In this document: piece after piece, positions 9,042 through 18,481 of the stretch
How positions within the stretch are numbered: position 1 is the first letter of the stretch
Layout of the letters: every line of letters starts with the position of its first letter
Assembly: GCF_018882055.1 (NCBI RefSeq)
Contig: NZ_JACVPF010000001.1
Coordinates: forward strand, 310,001 to 374,000
DNA: 64,000 nt
Origin: Polynucleobacter sp. es-MAR-4
Lineage (GTDB): Bacteria; Pseudomonadota; Gammaproteobacteria; Burkholderiales; Burkholderiaceae
Reading direction: 5' to 3'
Position numbers and translations under genes: made by a program
The notes under the pieces: generated by a model
Database searches by the model: none
What the model was told of the DNA's origin: nothing
What the model saw: the letters and a program-made list of their open reading frames with translations, nothing else

Positions 9042-9899
9042 ATGTGCCTAATTCTTTTTGCCTGGAAATCACATCCAGACTACCCATTGGTGGTAGCAGC
9101 AAATCGAGATGAGTTTTACGAGCGTGATACAGATCCCATGGGCTGGTGGTCAGATCACCCCCATCTTTTAGCAGGCAAAGATCGGGCGGATGTGCTTGGT
9201 AGCCCAGGAACTTGGCTGGGCTTTACCAAGACCGGTCGTTTTGCTGCACTGACCAATGTTAGAGCTCCGAGCGAAAAGAAGCCTGATGCCAGAACACGTG
9301 GCGAACTTAGCTTGCACTATTTGACGGGTCATCATAAGCCGCACGATTACATCCAAGAAAATGCTAAGCGGTTTGAGCAATATAACGGCTTTAATTTACT
9401 AATGGCAGATCTTAGCGATCCAGAGAATGCTGAGATGCACTGGGTTAGCAATCGCCTTATGATGGGCCAAAATATTCGCCCAAGAAAAATATTTCCAGAG
9501 CAAGCACTCAGCCCCGGGGTTTATGGTCTATCCAATGCGATGCTAGATACCCCGTGGCCCAAAGTAAATCACCGTGTAGCTGCATTTGCTCAAACCTTAG
9601 CAATGGATAGTGGCCAACTCAAAAACGCAGATCACTATTTGCGTGTATTAGCAGATACACACGAAGCAAGTCCACAAGAGCTGCCTAATACCGGAGTTAA
9701 TCCACAGTGGGAAAAAGCCTTATCTGCTGCTTTTATTAAAACGCCATCTTATGGGACTCGATCAAGCACAATTCTGCGCGTTCGCAAAGATGGTCAGTTT
9801 GAGATGGTAGAAAGACGATTTGATGCTAACGGTACAGTTGGCCATGATGTCGTTACCGGAGAGCTTAGTGCCGCTCCGGGATCCAACCTCTCCGTTTAG
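9042..9899 (+). CDS. NRDE-family (TANGO2-like) protein
   Basis: The 285-residue protein begins MCLILFAW followed by VVAANRDEFYERDTDP, the hallmark NRDE motif of the TANGO2/NRDE family. The Cys at position 2 would be exposed after removal of the initiator Met, as in N-terminal nucleophile hydrolases; that role is inference. Eukaryotic TANGO2 is linked to heme and lipid handling, but the bacterial role is not settled. It follows ygfZ by 27 bases. Confidence 0.85.
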   Translation: MCLILFAWKSHPDYPLVVAANRDEFYERDTDPMGWWSDHPHLLAGKDRADVLGSPGTWLGFTKTGRFAALTNVRAPSEKKPDARTRGELSLHYLTGHHKPHDYIQENAKRFEQYNGFNLLMADLSDPENAEMHWVSNRLMMGQNIRPRKIFPEQALSPGVYGLSNAMLDTPWPKVNHRVAAFAQTLAMDSGQLKNADHYLRVLADTHEASPQELPNTGVNPQWEKALSAAFIKTPSYGTRSSTILRVRKDGQFEMVERRFDANGTVGHDVVTGELSAAPGSNLSV

Positions 9900-9921
9900 T
9901 CAGCTGCGAAATTTAAAGAAT

Positions 9922-10404
9922 TTATTTCTGACGCGAGTCTTCATTCACTACTCGCTCACCATTCGCATCCTTGGTAGCCAGTCGTTTTAGAAATTGAAAT
10001 GTCCCGGTTGCCATGCAGCAGACTTCACCTTGATCGTTGTAAAGCTTAGCCTCACAAAACGCCATCGTGGCAGTACGTCGCACCGTGTCAGCCTTTACAC
10101 GCAAGATGCCATTTGCAGCTTGCATAAAATTATTTTTCATCTCCACAGTAACTACACTACGATCACCGGGATCTCCAGAACGAGCAGCCACTGCCATGGC
10201 TACATCCATGAGCGTGAGCAAAACTCCACCATGGGCAACATTCCAGGTATTGGTGTGCTCAGGCCTTAGAGCTAGAAGGATCTCGCCTTTGCCCATTTCG
10301 GCGGTGATCAGTCGAACTCCAAGAAGCTTCAAAAAAGGAACATTGAGCTCCTCGCCCAGATTGGCAAGCTGAGTTGCCGCATTCAGTTGTACTTTATTTG
10401 TCAT
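9922..10404 (-). CDS. PaaI-type hotdog thioesterase
   Basis: At 160 residues, the protein has the hotdog-fold signature HTNTWNVAHGGVLLTLMDVAMAVA (HGG and catalytic Asp) and VTVEMKNNFMQAA. These acyl-CoA thioesterases (PaaI/YdiI group) hydrolyse aromatic or medium-chain acyl-CoAs; the substrate cannot be read from the sequence. It is a single gene, convergent with the NRDE gene and divergent from selO. Confidence 0.85.
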   Translation of the reverse strand: MTNKVQLNAATQLANLGEELNVPFLKLLGVRLITAEMGKGEILLALRPEHTNTWNVAHGGVLLTLMDVAMAVAARSGDPGDRSVVTVEMKNNFMQAANGILRVKADTVRRTATMAFCEAKLYNDQGEVCCMATGTFQFLKRLATKDANGERVVNEDSRQK

Positions 10405-10459
10405 AGGGTCATTTTAGAGACTTCTGCGACGCTTGTGAATTACCCATAGAATACAAAAT

Positions 10460-11926
10460 ATGTCCTTTACCCTGCGCGGCGATGATGTTTGTCAGCCTAC
10501 TCCACCCACCCCACTAGATGACCCCTATTGGGTCGCTTTTTCTGCAGATGCTGGTGAGCTAATACATATTGAGCGCGGAGCCAACGGCCTGCCAAGCGAC
10601 CCTCAGTGGCTCGAAGTATTGGCGGGAAACGAATTGCATGTTGGTCAATTCACGTTTTCAAACCCTATCGCAACAGCTTATAGCGGACATCAGTTTGGAT
10701 CATGGGCGGGACAACTCGGTGATGGGCGCGCTATTCTGCTTGGCGACATCAATCATCAAGAGCTCCAGTTAAAGGGTGCCGGTAGGACGCACTATTCCAG
10801 AATGGGGGATGGCAGAGCAGTTTTAAGATCATCTATCCGCGAGTTTCTATGCAGCGAAGCAATGCATGCGCTTGGCATACCAACTAGCCGAGCTCTTTCA
10901 GTGGTTGGATCAAAACAGGCGGTTAGACGAGAAACCATGGAAACTGCAGCAGTCTGTTCTCGCTTAGCGCCAAGCTTTATTCGTGTTGGCCACCTTGAAC
11001 ACTTCGCATCACTACAATATATTGACCGCCTGCAAGAATTAGCAGACCTTCTCATTGCTGAGTTTTATCCAGGATGCGTAGACAAAAAGGATCCCTATCT
11101 AGAACTTTTCAAAGAGATAAGTTCTCGCAACGCCAAGTTAGTGGCACAGTGGCAGGCAGTTGGTTTCTGTCATGGCGTTCTCAATACTGACAACATCAGC
11201 GCCCTAGGCTTAACCATTGATTACGGCCCTTTTGGATTTTTAGATCATTTTGAAATCGATCACATCTGCAATCATAGCGATCATGGCGGCCGATATGCAT
11301 ATCACCGCCAACCACAAATCATGCATTGGAATATGGCCTGTCTGGCTAGCGCAATGCTCCCCTTGCTTGAACTAAAGCATTCATCCGAAGCATCACAAGA
11401 GCTATTGCGGTCGGCTTTAGAGGAATTTCCTGAGATCTATGCCAAGGAATGGCAGCATGCATTTGGCCTCAAACTGGGACTCCAGTCGCAGATAGACGGC
11501 GATACCTTATTGATTGAACGTCTCCTGCAAGCAATGCATCAATCTAGGGTTGATTTCACTAGCTTCTTTCGCAGCCTGAGCACTGTCAGCAAAGATTCCA
11601 ATCCAGAAGAGGTAAGCCAAAGAAATCTATTTATCGATCGGGATAATATCGATCAATGGTTTGCCGATTATCTCAAGAGACTTCAATCTGAAGTCAGTAG
11701 TGATGATTCCCGCAGGGAATTAATGAACCAGATCAATCCAAAATACATTCTGAGAAATCATTTAGCTCAAGCCGCAATTGAAAAGGCTCAGCAAGATGAT
11801 TTTTCTGAAATTTCGATATTGCAACAGATACTCAGCAAACCATTCGATGAGCAGGAGACATTTGAAGCATACTCAAATCCACCGCCCAACGATATGGAGC
11901 GAATTTCAGTTAGCTGCTCCTCATAA
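10460..11926 (+). CDS. selO: SelO/YdiU protein adenylyltransferase (AMPylator)
   Basis: This 488-residue pseudokinase-fold protein transfers AMP from ATP to Ser/Thr/Tyr residues and is linked to redox stress. Recognisable are HQFGSWAGQLGDGRA, LQLKGAGRTHYSRMGDGRAV, SIREFLCSEAMHALGIPTSRA and the catalytic GFCHGVLNTDNISALGLTIDYG. The protein ends SVSCSS, matching the conserved C-terminal Cys of bacterial SelO (the selenocysteine site in eukaryotes). msrB follows 18 bases later, a redox-repair pairing that suits the role. Confidence 0.93.
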   Translation: MSFTLRGDDVCQPTPPTPLDDPYWVAFSADAGELIHIERGANGLPSDPQWLEVLAGNELHVGQFTFSNPIATAYSGHQFGSWAGQLGDGRAILLGDINHQELQLKGAGRTHYSRMGDGRAVLRSSIREFLCSEAMHALGIPTSRALSVVGSKQAVRRETMETAAVCSRLAPSFIRVGHLEHFASLQYIDRLQELADLLIAEFYPGCVDKKDPYLELFKEISSRNAKLVAQWQAVGFCHGVLNTDNISALGLTIDYGPFGFLDHFEIDHICNHSDHGGRYAYHRQPQIMHWNMACLASAMLPLLELKHSSEASQELLRSALEEFPEIYAKEWQHAFGLKLGLQSQIDGDTLLIERLLQAMHQSRVDFTSFFRSLSTVSKDSNPEEVSQRNLFIDRDNIDQWFADYLKRLQSEVSSDDSRRELMNQINPKYILRNHLAQAAIEKAQQDDFSEISILQQILSKPFDEQETFEAYSNPPPNDMERISVSCSS

Positions 11927-11944
11927 ACCAACATATTTGCCATA

Positions 11945-12355
11945 ATGAAGAAAACAGATCAAGAATATAAAAAATCGTTGACCGAGATTCAATATCGCGT
12001 AACCCGTGAGGCCGCGACAGAACGACCTTTTTCTGGAGAATTTTGGGATCACTGGGCTAATGGCCAATATCGCTGCATATGTTGCAATACGCCATTGTTT
12101 CAATCCTCTACTAAGTTTGATGCTGGTTGTGGTTGGCCTAGCTACAACGCACCAGAAAATAATGTAGCCATAACCGAGATTCGAGACGTTTCTCATGGAA
12201 TGATCCGCACCGAAGTGCGCTGTACTGAATGTGATGCACATCTGGGTCATGTCTTTGATGATGGCCCACAGCCTACTGGGCTACGCTATTGCATCAACTC
12301 AGCCTCCTTGAAGTTTGAGCCCTCTGAAAACGCTGCACCCAGCAAAACTGAATAA
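11945..12355 (+). CDS. msrB: Peptide-methionine (R)-S-oxide reductase
   Basis: The 136-residue enzyme repairs R-methionine sulfoxide. It has both zinc CxxC pairs ([10 protein letters not shown] and [11 protein letters not shown]), the GCGWPSY motif and the catalytic Cys in [12 protein letters not shown]. The length is usual for free-standing MsrB. Located between selO and yciB on the same strand with short gaps. Confidence 0.96.
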   Translation: MKKTDQEYKKSLTEIQYRVTREAATERPFSGEFWDHWANGQYRCICCNTPLFQSSTKFDAGCGWPSYNAPENNVAITEIRDVSHGMIRTEVRCTECDAHLGHVFDDGPQPTGLRYCINSASLKFEPSENAAPSKTE

Positions 12356-12382
12356 CCCTGTAAATAGCTGGATAATCCGTGT

Positions 12383-12931
12383 ATGAAATTTCTATTTGAC
12401 CTTTTCCCCATCATCCTCTTTTTTATCGCCTTTAAATTTGGCGATATTTACACTGCTACTATCGTTGCTATGGTTGCTACCATTGGCCAGATTTTGTGGG
12501 TGTACTACCGTCACCGAAAAATCGACGCTATGCAATGGGTAAGTCTTGTCATGATTATTGTATTTGGCAGTCTGACAATTTTCTTGCATGACAAAACCTT
12601 TATTCAATTGAAGCCAACTGCTCTTTACTGGCTTTTTGCTGGCGCCCTATTTATTAGTGCGCAGTTCTTCCAAAAGAATTGGATTCAGGTCTTGATGGGC
12701 AAGCAGATTACTCTTAAAGAGCACAGCTCTAAATCCGTTTGGCACCAGGTCAATATGGCCTGGGCGCTATTCTTTTTCTTTATGGGCGCCCTCAATCTGT
12801 ATATTGCCTTTGAGTACTCAGAAGAAGCCTGGGTCAATTTCAAATTATTTGGCAGCACAGGCTTGCTAGTTTGCTTTGTTATTCTTCAAGGGGTCTGGCT
12901 AAGTCGTCATATGGAGCATCCCCCAGAATGA
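12383..12931 (+). CDS. yciB: Septation protein A / inner membrane protein YciB
   Basis: This 182-residue protein has five to six membrane segments and begins MKFLFDLFPIILFFIAFKFG, as YciB/IspZ family members do; the KPTALYWLFAGALF and MAWALFFFFMGALN blocks also match. In enterobacteria it interacts with cell elongation and division proteins. Its TGA stop overlaps the bolA ATG (ATGA), so translation of the two is probably coupled. The yciB-bolA-ppiC order is common in Burkholderiales. Confidence 0.95.
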   Translation: MKFLFDLFPIILFFIAFKFGDIYTATIVAMVATIGQILWVYYRHRKIDAMQWVSLVMIIVFGSLTIFLHDKTFIQLKPTALYWLFAGALFISAQFFQKNWIQVLMGKQITLKEHSSKSVWHQVNMAWALFFFFMGALNLYIAFEYSEEAWVNFKLFGSTGLLVCFVILQGVWLSRHMEHPPE

Positions 12932-13212
12932 GTGCCAATCAAGAGCGCATAGCTTTGTTTGAGAGGGATCTAAGGTCAACATTCCAGCTTACACACTTGC
13001 AGATTGAGGATGAAAGCCATCTACACGCAGGCCATGCTGGAGCAGCTACCGGTGGCGGCCACTTTAAGCTGACCATCGTTACTCCAGAATTCGAGGGGGT
13101 ATCCAAGGTAGCCCGTCATCGGGCTGTTTATGCAGCCCTCAATAAGCACTTTCCAGCAGCAATTCACGCCCTCACTATTCTTGCATTCACCCCTAGTGAA
13201 AGCACTAATTAA
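12928..13212 (+). CDS. BolA family protein
   Basis: A 94-residue protein starting at the ATG overlapping the yciB stop. The BolA fold motif HAGHAGAATGGGHFKLTIV and the RHRAVYAALN helix are clear. BolA proteins pair with monothiol glutaredoxins in iron-sulfur handling and some bind DNA. An upstream in-frame ATG at 12871 would lie inside yciB and is not needed. Confidence 0.92.
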   Translation: MSANQERIALFERDLRSTFQLTHLQIEDESHLHAGHAGAATGGGHFKLTIVTPEFEGVSKVARHRAVYAALNKHFPAAIHALTILAFTPSESTN

Positions 13213-13262
13213 ACGCAGATTGCTTTAAGATTCCCCTTTCCCCTTATTAATATTTATAGCTT

Positions 13263-14054
13263 ATGAACACTCGCCACATTCTGACTATTAGCGCTTTTAG
13301 TGCTGCACTTCTTTCATCAGCTGTTTACGCGCAAAATGCTGCCATTGTTAATGGCAAAGCAATTCCCAAGGCGCAGCTTGATAAGCTGGTTCAAAAATCT
13401 AATCAACCTGATAACCCTCAAGTGCGAGATCAAGCCAGAGAAATGCTCGTTACCCGTGAACTCATTCTGCAAGAAGCGAATAATCGTGGCGTAATGCAAA
13501 AAGAGTCGGTACGTGAGCAGCTTGAACAATCCAAAATGGGTATTTTGATTGCCGCAGTTTTTGAAGATTATGTAGAAAAGGAAGGTGTTGCTGAGGCTGA
13601 CTTGAAGGCTGCTTATGAACAAGTTAAAGGTCAGTACACTGGCAAGGAATATCACGTAGAGCATATCTTGGTAGAAAAAGAAGCTGATGCTAAAGCCATC
13701 ACAGCCCAAATTAAGGCTGGCGGTAACTTTGAACAAATCGCAAAAGAAAAATCCAAAGATCCAGGATCTGCTCCTAATGGTGGCGATCTTGGCTGGGTAA
13801 GCGACAAAGCACTCGTGCCTGAATTTTCAAAGGCGATGGTCCAGCTCAAAAAAGGTCAAGTTACTGACAAGCCAGTCAAAACTCAATATGGCTGGCATAT
13901 TATTAAATTGGATGATGTTCGCGACTTGAAGGCGCCTAGCATGGAAGAAATCAAAGACCAGCTAAAGCAGATGATCACTGCAGACCAAAATTGGCAAAAA
14001 GCCAAATTCTCTGAATTAATGCAAAAGCTTCGCGCTAAGGCAAAGATTCAGTAA
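13263..14054 (+). CDS. Periplasmic parvulin-type peptidyl-prolyl isomerase
   Basis: The protein has 263 residues. A signal peptide (to SSAVYAQ) is followed by an N-terminal chaperone helix region and one parvulin domain (about residues 125-225) with YHVEHILVEKEADA, KEKSKDPGSAPNGGDLGWV and TQYGWHIIKLDD. Such PpiC/SurA-like proteins assist folding of outer-membrane and periplasmic proteins. A strong terminator follows directly. Confidence 0.93.
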   Translation: MNTRHILTISAFSAALLSSAVYAQNAAIVNGKAIPKAQLDKLVQKSNQPDNPQVRDQAREMLVTRELILQEANNRGVMQKESVREQLEQSKMGILIAAVFEDYVEKEGVAEADLKAAYEQVKGQYTGKEYHVEHILVEKEADAKAITAQIKAGGNFEQIAKEKSKDPGSAPNGGDLGWVSDKALVPEFSKAMVQLKKGQVTDKPVKTQYGWHIIKLDDVRDLKAPSMEEIKDQLKQMITADQNWQKAKFSELMQKLRAKAKIQ

Positions 14055-14076
14055 ACCAATACTGCCTTAAGCCCAC

Positions 14077-14103
14077 AAACCCAGGCTTCCCCCTGGGTTT
14101 TTT
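14077..14103 (+). terminator. Rho-independent terminator after the parvulin gene
   Basis: A perfect 9-bp stem (AAACCCAGG at 14077-14085 and CCTGGGTTT at 14092-14100) with a 6-base loop runs into six T residues. It closes the yciB-bolA-parvulin unit. Confidence 0.9.
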
Positions 14104-14144
14104 CATATCCAACGAGAAACTACGTTTACCTTTATATTTGAAGA

Positions 14145-14531
14145 ATGATGATCCTACACACCATGCTTAGAGTCGGCAATATGACTCGCTCGATTGATTT
14201 CTATACCAAAGTTTTAGGCATGAACCTGCTGCGAACTACTGAGCGTCCAGAGCAGAAATATTCTTTGGCATTTGTAGGCTTTGGCAAAGGAAATGCCGAT
14301 GGACAATCTGAGATTGAGCTCACCTATAACCATGGTGTTGATAGCTATGATTTGGGCACTGCTTATGGTCACATTGCAATCAGCGTTCCTGATGCTTATG
14401 CTGCTTGCGAGAAGATCAAGGCCTCAGGCGGCAATGTGACTCGCGAAGCTGGTCCAGTAATGGGTGGGGATACCATCATCGCATTCGTTACTGACCCAGA
14501 TGGTTACAAGATTGAGATAATTCAGGACTGA
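14145..14531 (+). CDS. gloA: Lactoylglutathione lyase (glyoxalase I)
   Basis: The 128-residue metalloenzyme converts the methylglyoxal-glutathione hemithioacetal to S-lactoylglutathione. Starting at 14145 puts the metal His at position 5 ([10 protein letters not shown]), as in E. coli GloA. The Glu of EIELTYN, the His of GHIAISV and the Glu of YKIEII complete the metal site; [12 protein letters not shown] is also typical. A second ATG at 14148 is possible. The next gene starts 14 bases on. Confidence 0.96.
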   Translation: MMILHTMLRVGNMTRSIDFYTKVLGMNLLRTTERPEQKYSLAFVGFGKGNADGQSEIELTYNHGVDSYDLGTAYGHIAISVPDAYAACEKIKASGGNVTREAGPVMGGDTIIAFVTDPDGYKIEIIQD

Positions 14532-14545
14532 TTTCTTCGCTTCCG

Positions 14546-15718
14546 TTGAATCAAAATGCCATCCAACTTCGGGTAATTCAAAGCCTTTCAGAAATTACTG
14601 AGGCCGACTGGAATGCGCTACTTCCGCCTGATGCAGGACCATTCCTAAAGCATGCATTCCTAAATGCTTTAGAGCTAACTGGTTGTGTAGGTGGCAATAC
14701 CGGCTGGCAGGTAGCCCACCTTTTAGTCGAGGACTCAAACTCAAGACTTCTCGGGGCAATGCCCCTCTACCTCAAGCAACACTCCTATGGTGAATTTGTT
14801 TTTGATTGGGCATGGGCCCAGGCTTATGAACAGAACGGGATGGCTTATTACCCTAAGGCACTATCTGCAATCCCATTTACACCCGTTCGCGGGCCAAGAA
14901 TTCTTATGTCGTCAAATGCGGATAAAAGCGCCATTCAAAAGATCATAGTCTCGGGCTTGAAAACGCTAGTAATACAAAATGCACTCTCCTCTGCACATGT
15001 CCTTTTCCCAGGGATGGATGAGCAAGATGAACTCAAAAAGCAAGGATTCATGCTCCGTGATTCTGTACAGTTCCATTGGCATAACAACGGCTACCAAAAT
15101 TTTGAGCAATTTCTTGCTGACTTAACGATGAAGCGCCGTAAGAATATTCGGCGAGAACGTGCTTCCGTAGAAAATCATCAAATTACCTATCGTCATATTC
15201 TCGGATCGATTACAACACCTGATGATTGGGCCTTCTTCTATCGCTGCTATGAAAACACCTACATAGAACATCGCTCTTCTCCGTACTTAACCGAGGAATG
15301 TATTCAGCTACTTGGGGTGACTATGCCCGAGAATCTACATCTAATTATTGCCGAACAAGATGGAAAGCCGATTGCCTCCTCCTTACTCGTCGTTGATCAG
15401 CAGGCTAAAAAGGCATACGGACGCTACTGGGGCGCTATAGAGCATATTCCTTGCCTACACTTTGAATTGGCCTACTACCAAGCTATTGAATATTGCATCA
15501 AGGAAGGTATTGAGATATTTGAAGGTGGCGCCCAGGGTGAGCACAAGATGGCCAGGGGATTTTTACCAACCACCCTACAGTCCGCACATTGGATCCAGGA
15601 TACTGTTTTTGCCAATGCAGTGAAGCGCTTCTTAGAGCGCGAACATGAAGGCATGGCGGCATATGTTGATGAGCTCGAGCAACACATTCCCTTGAAATCG
15701 TCTAAAGTGTTGTCATGA
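14546..15718 (+). CDS. GNAT/FemAB-like N-acyltransferase (DUF482 family)
   Basis: The 390-residue protein has the features of the DUF482/FemAB-like group: a central MKRRKNIRRER block, FYRCYENTYIEHRSSPYL, and a C-terminal EIFEGGAQGEHKMARGF signature. These are acetyltransferase-fold proteins of unknown substrate, often labelled peptidogalycan-related; no experimental role is established. TTG at 14546 is the most plausible start, since no in-frame ATG or GTG lies between the gloA stop and it. The stop overlaps the next ATG (ATGA). Confidence 0.85.
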   Translation: MNQNAIQLRVIQSLSEITEADWNALLPPDAGPFLKHAFLNALELTGCVGGNTGWQVAHLLVEDSNSRLLGAMPLYLKQHSYGEFVFDWAWAQAYEQNGMAYYPKALSAIPFTPVRGPRILMSSNADKSAIQKIIVSGLKTLVIQNALSSAHVLFPGMDEQDELKKQGFMLRDSVQFHWHNNGYQNFEQFLADLTMKRRKNIRRERASVENHQITYRHILGSITTPDDWAFFYRCYENTYIEHRSSPYLTEECIQLLGVTMPENLHLIIAEQDGKPIASSLLVVDQQAKKAYGRYWGAIEHIPCLHFELAYYQAIEYCIKEGIEIFEGGAQGEHKMARGFLPTTLQSAHWIQDTVFANAVKRFLEREHEGMAAYVDELEQHIPLKSSKVLS

Positions 15719-15969
15719 ACTCTTCGAGCAACCCACTAGAGCAAGCCGGAGCTAATTCTTTAGCGGTCGGTGATGATGCTTCTGACTCACCCTGCATTGG
15801 CGTTTGCACTACCCTTTATGACGAAATCTGTCAGGGCTGTGGCCGCACTCTAGGCGAGGTCAGCAACTGGGTGTTTTTTAGTCAGGAAGAAAAAGATTCT
15901 GTCTGGAAACGCATCCGTGCCGATGGCACTGCAATGCGATTCCAACGTCAAGCAAAAGAAAATACTTAG
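15715..15969 (+). CDS. DUF1289 small Cys-rich protein
   Basis: The 84-residue protein has the DUF1289 pattern: [21 protein letters not shown], four cysteines that look like a metal-binding knuckle, then W..F...E...V..RI. The first ~28 residues are a variable tail. Function unknown. The ATG overlaps the stop of the acyltransferase gene, so the two are translationally coupled. The 3' end overlaps the convergent ybiT end by 4 bases. Confidence 0.85.
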   Translation: MNSSSNPLEQAGANSLAVGDDASDSPCIGVCTTLYDEICQGCGRTLGEVSNWVFFSQEEKDSVWKRIRADGTAMRFQRQAKENT

Positions 15970-17633
15970 CCTGCTAAAGCTTGGCTACGGAGATACTCTT
16001 CGTATGTTCCGGAATAATCCACTACGGTACCATCCATCTTGACTTCCAAGATGCGGTTAGCCAAAGCTGAAACGAACTCGCGGTCATGGGATACGAAAAT
16101 TAAAGTGCCTTCATATTTCTCAAGAGCGATCTGCAAGCTCTCAATAGATTCCATATCCATGTGATTAGTTGGCTCGTCCATTGCAAGGACGTTATATTTT
16201 TGAAGCATCAATTTGCCCCAAATCATTCTGCCCTTCTCACCGCCAGATAACACTTTGACGGACTTGCCAATATCATCACCGGAGAATAATAAGCGACCCA
16301 ATGTGCCACGAATCACTTGATCATCGTCGCCGGTATTGCGCCAGTTATTCATCCAATCCATGAGCAATTCGTCTTTTGCGAACATCTCGGTATTGTCCTG
16401 AGGCATCACGCCCACATAAGCATTTTCTGCCCACTTAACATCGCCACTATCAGCGGCAATTCCATCGAAACGTTTACTTAGGATTGTTTTAAGCAGAGTT
16501 GTCTTACCAGCGCCGTTTTGCCCGATGATTGCAATCTTTTCACCCGCACGAACACCTAGCTTAAAGTTTTTGAAGATGGTGCGGTCATAGGCTTTAGTTA
16601 ATGCATTGCATTCAACAGCCATGTTGTGCAACTTCTTCTCAGAATCAAAACGAATAAATGGGTTCTGACGCGAAGATGGCTTGACTTCAACAATCTCAAT
16701 TTTCTCTAACTGCTTTTGACGAGAAGTAGCCTGACGTGCCTTAGATGCATTTGCAGAAAATCGCGCTACGAAAGCAGCCAATTCAGCAATTTTTTCTTTA
16801 GCTTTAACGTTGTTGCTCAGCTGTTGCGATCTTGCCTGAACGGATGCCAACATGTACGAGTCATAATTGCCTGGATATACCTTGAGTGTTCCATAGTCCA
16901 TATCCGCCATATGAGTGCACACCTCATTTAAAAAGTGGCGATCATGAGAAATAATGACAATCGTGCTCTTAATTTGATTCAGAATATCTTCGAGCCAATG
17001 AATGGAGTGAATATCCAAGTTATTGGTTGGCTCATCCAAGAGGAGTACATCTGGGTCAGAGAACAAAGCTTGGGCCAACAGAACGCGTAACTTCCAGCCT
17101 GGAGCCACAGCACTCATTGGGCCATTGTGTTGCTCGATTGGAATTCCAATGCCTAACAACAACTCCCCTGCTTTAGCTTCTGCGGTATAGCCACCGTACT
17201 CAGCATACTTACCCTCTAGCTCAGCAGCCTTCATGTAATCTTCATCAGTAGCATCTGGGTTGGCGTAGATAGCATCACGCTCAGCTGCAGCTTTCCACAT
17301 CTCTTCGTGACCCATCATCACTACGTCAAGTACGCGCACATCTTCATACGCAAACTGATCTTGGCGTAATTTACCCAAGCGAATACCAGGATCCAAACTC
17401 ACATTTCCACTGGTAGGCTCTAGCTCGCCACCCAAAATCTTCATAAAGGTAGATTTGCCGCAACCGTTGGCGCCGATCAGGCCGTAGCGGTTACCGCCAC
17501 CAAACTTAACGGAGATGTTTTCAAACAGGGGTTTTGCCCCAAACTGCATAGTGATATTAGATGCGGACAGCACGGATGTGTTCTTACTTTCTGATAGGTC
17601 AATACTAGGGTTCGGATGCAGGTTTTGCATCAA
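15966..17633 (-). CDS. ybiT: ABC-F ATPase, YbiT type
   Basis: A 555-residue soluble protein with two ABC ATPase domains and no membrane segments, so a ribosome-associated ABC-F factor rather than a transporter. Domain 1 has [20 protein letters not shown] and [12 protein letters not shown]; domain 2 has [31 protein letters not shown] and [12 protein letters not shown]. The segment [20 protein letters not shown] is characteristic of YbiT. The first ~20 residues are an extension relative to E. coli YbiT. Confidence 0.93.
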   Translation of the reverse strand: MMQNLHPNPSIDLSESKNTSVLSASNITMQFGAKPLFENISVKFGGGNRYGLIGANGCGKSTFMKILGGELEPTSGNVSLDPGIRLGKLRQDQFAYEDVRVLDVVMMGHEEMWKAAAERDAIYANPDATDEDYMKAAELEGKYAEYGGYTAEAKAGELLLGIGIPIEQHNGPMSAVAPGWKLRVLLAQALFSDPDVLLLDEPTNNLDIHSIHWLEDILNQIKSTIVIISHDRHFLNEVCTHMADMDYGTLKVYPGNYDSYMLASVQARSQQLSNNVKAKEKIAELAAFVARFSANASKARQATSRQKQLEKIEIVEVKPSSRQNPFIRFDSEKKLHNMAVECNALTKAYDRTIFKNFKLGVRAGEKIAIIGQNGAGKTTLLKTILSKRFDGIAADSGDVKWAENAYVGVMPQDNTEMFAKDELLMDWMNNWRNTGDDDQVIRGTLGRLLFSGDDIGKSVKVLSGGEKGRMIWGKLMLQKYNVLAMDEPTNHMDMESIESLQIALEKYEGTLIFVSHDREFVSALANRILEVKMDGTVVDYSGTYEEYLRSQALAG

Positions 17634-17674
17634 AGACCGTTATTTTAACGGCTTGCGCGCAAAAAAGCCGTAAA

Positions 17675-18427
17675 TTAGACTTTGAGCTTAAATGGCGTGA
17701 AATTAGTGTGAATATCGTAGTGATCTTGGTCTTCCTTGCGTTTCAGGAAGCCCACCACCCAATACGTTAAAGGGGTTGCCAGAACCTCCCAGGAGGTCTT
17801 CAGGACGTATTGGGAGGCTGCTACAGCCAAGACCTCATTTAGTGGCCACAGGCCGTAAAACGCCAGCATATAGAACAAGGATGAATCCACTAATTCCCCG
17901 CTGGCTGTTGATCCGATAGTCCGCATCCAAAGAAAGCGCCCTTGGGTCAAGATCTTCATTTTGGCTAGCGTATAGCTGTTTACAAAACTGCCGCACCAAA
18001 ACGCAATCATAGAGGCCATAGCAACTCTCCACGAGTTGCCAAATACTGTTTCCATGCCCTGCTGGTAATTAGCCATATAGGACCCAGAAGCCACCGGCAA
18101 AGCAATGACTGCTTGAGCCATGATTGCGGCAAAAGCCAAGGCCGCAAAACCCGCCCACACCGCCCGGCGATCATAGGCATAGCCATAGACCTCAGTAAGG
18201 ATATCGCCAAAAAAGTAAGCAATCGGGAAAAAGAGGATTCCAGCCCCAAAGGTCACATTGCCAAAAAAGGGCAAATCCAAAGTCGCAGCCTTACCGGCGC
18301 CAATAAAGTTGGAACACAGCAGAACTACGACAAAGGCCGTCAATATAAGATCGTAGTAGCGGTGGTGGCGTCTGGGTGCGTCCATCAAACAAGAAAAAAA
18401 TGGATAATGGAGAGAGAATATCTGCAT
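17675..18427 (-). CDS. yhhQ: Queuosine precursor transporter (YhhQ/VUT family)
   Basis: Six or so membrane segments in 250 residues, with AYFFGDILTEVYGYAYDRRAVW, the family signature for the QueT/YhhQ group that imports queuine precursors (preQ0, preQ1) for tRNA modification. ATG at 18427 is the outer start; an ATG at 18385 (MDAPRRHHRY) gives a form closer to relatives and neither has a convincing ribosome site. Divergent from gcdH. Confidence 0.85.
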   Translation of the reverse strand: MQIFSLHYPFFSCLMDAPRRHHRYYDLILTAFVVVLLCSNFIGAGKAATLDLPFFGNVTFGAGILFFPIAYFFGDILTEVYGYAYDRRAVWAGFAALAFAAIMAQAVIALPVASGSYMANYQQGMETVFGNSWRVAMASMIAFWCGSFVNSYTLAKMKILTQGRFLWMRTIGSTASGELVDSSLFYMLAFYGLWPLNEVLAVAASQYVLKTSWEVLATPLTYWVVGFLKRKEDQDHYDIHTNFTPFKLKV

Positions 18428-18481
18428 TCATAAAATTTCACAGGATACGGATTAAAAACTAAGATAGGACGACTAAGAACC

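Noticed and set aside
9900-9921. Imperfect hairpin between the NRDE and thioesterase genes
   Set aside because: AT-only arms with mismatches; not distinguishable from composition.
13317-13736. 139-codon open frame antisense to the parvulin gene
   Set aside because: No ribosome site, no recognisable domain, entirely within a clear gene.
17647-17673. Inverted repeat (ACGGCTT and AAGCCGT) between ybiT and yhhQ
   Set aside because: The loop is long and no T tract follows on either strand, so I do not call a terminator.
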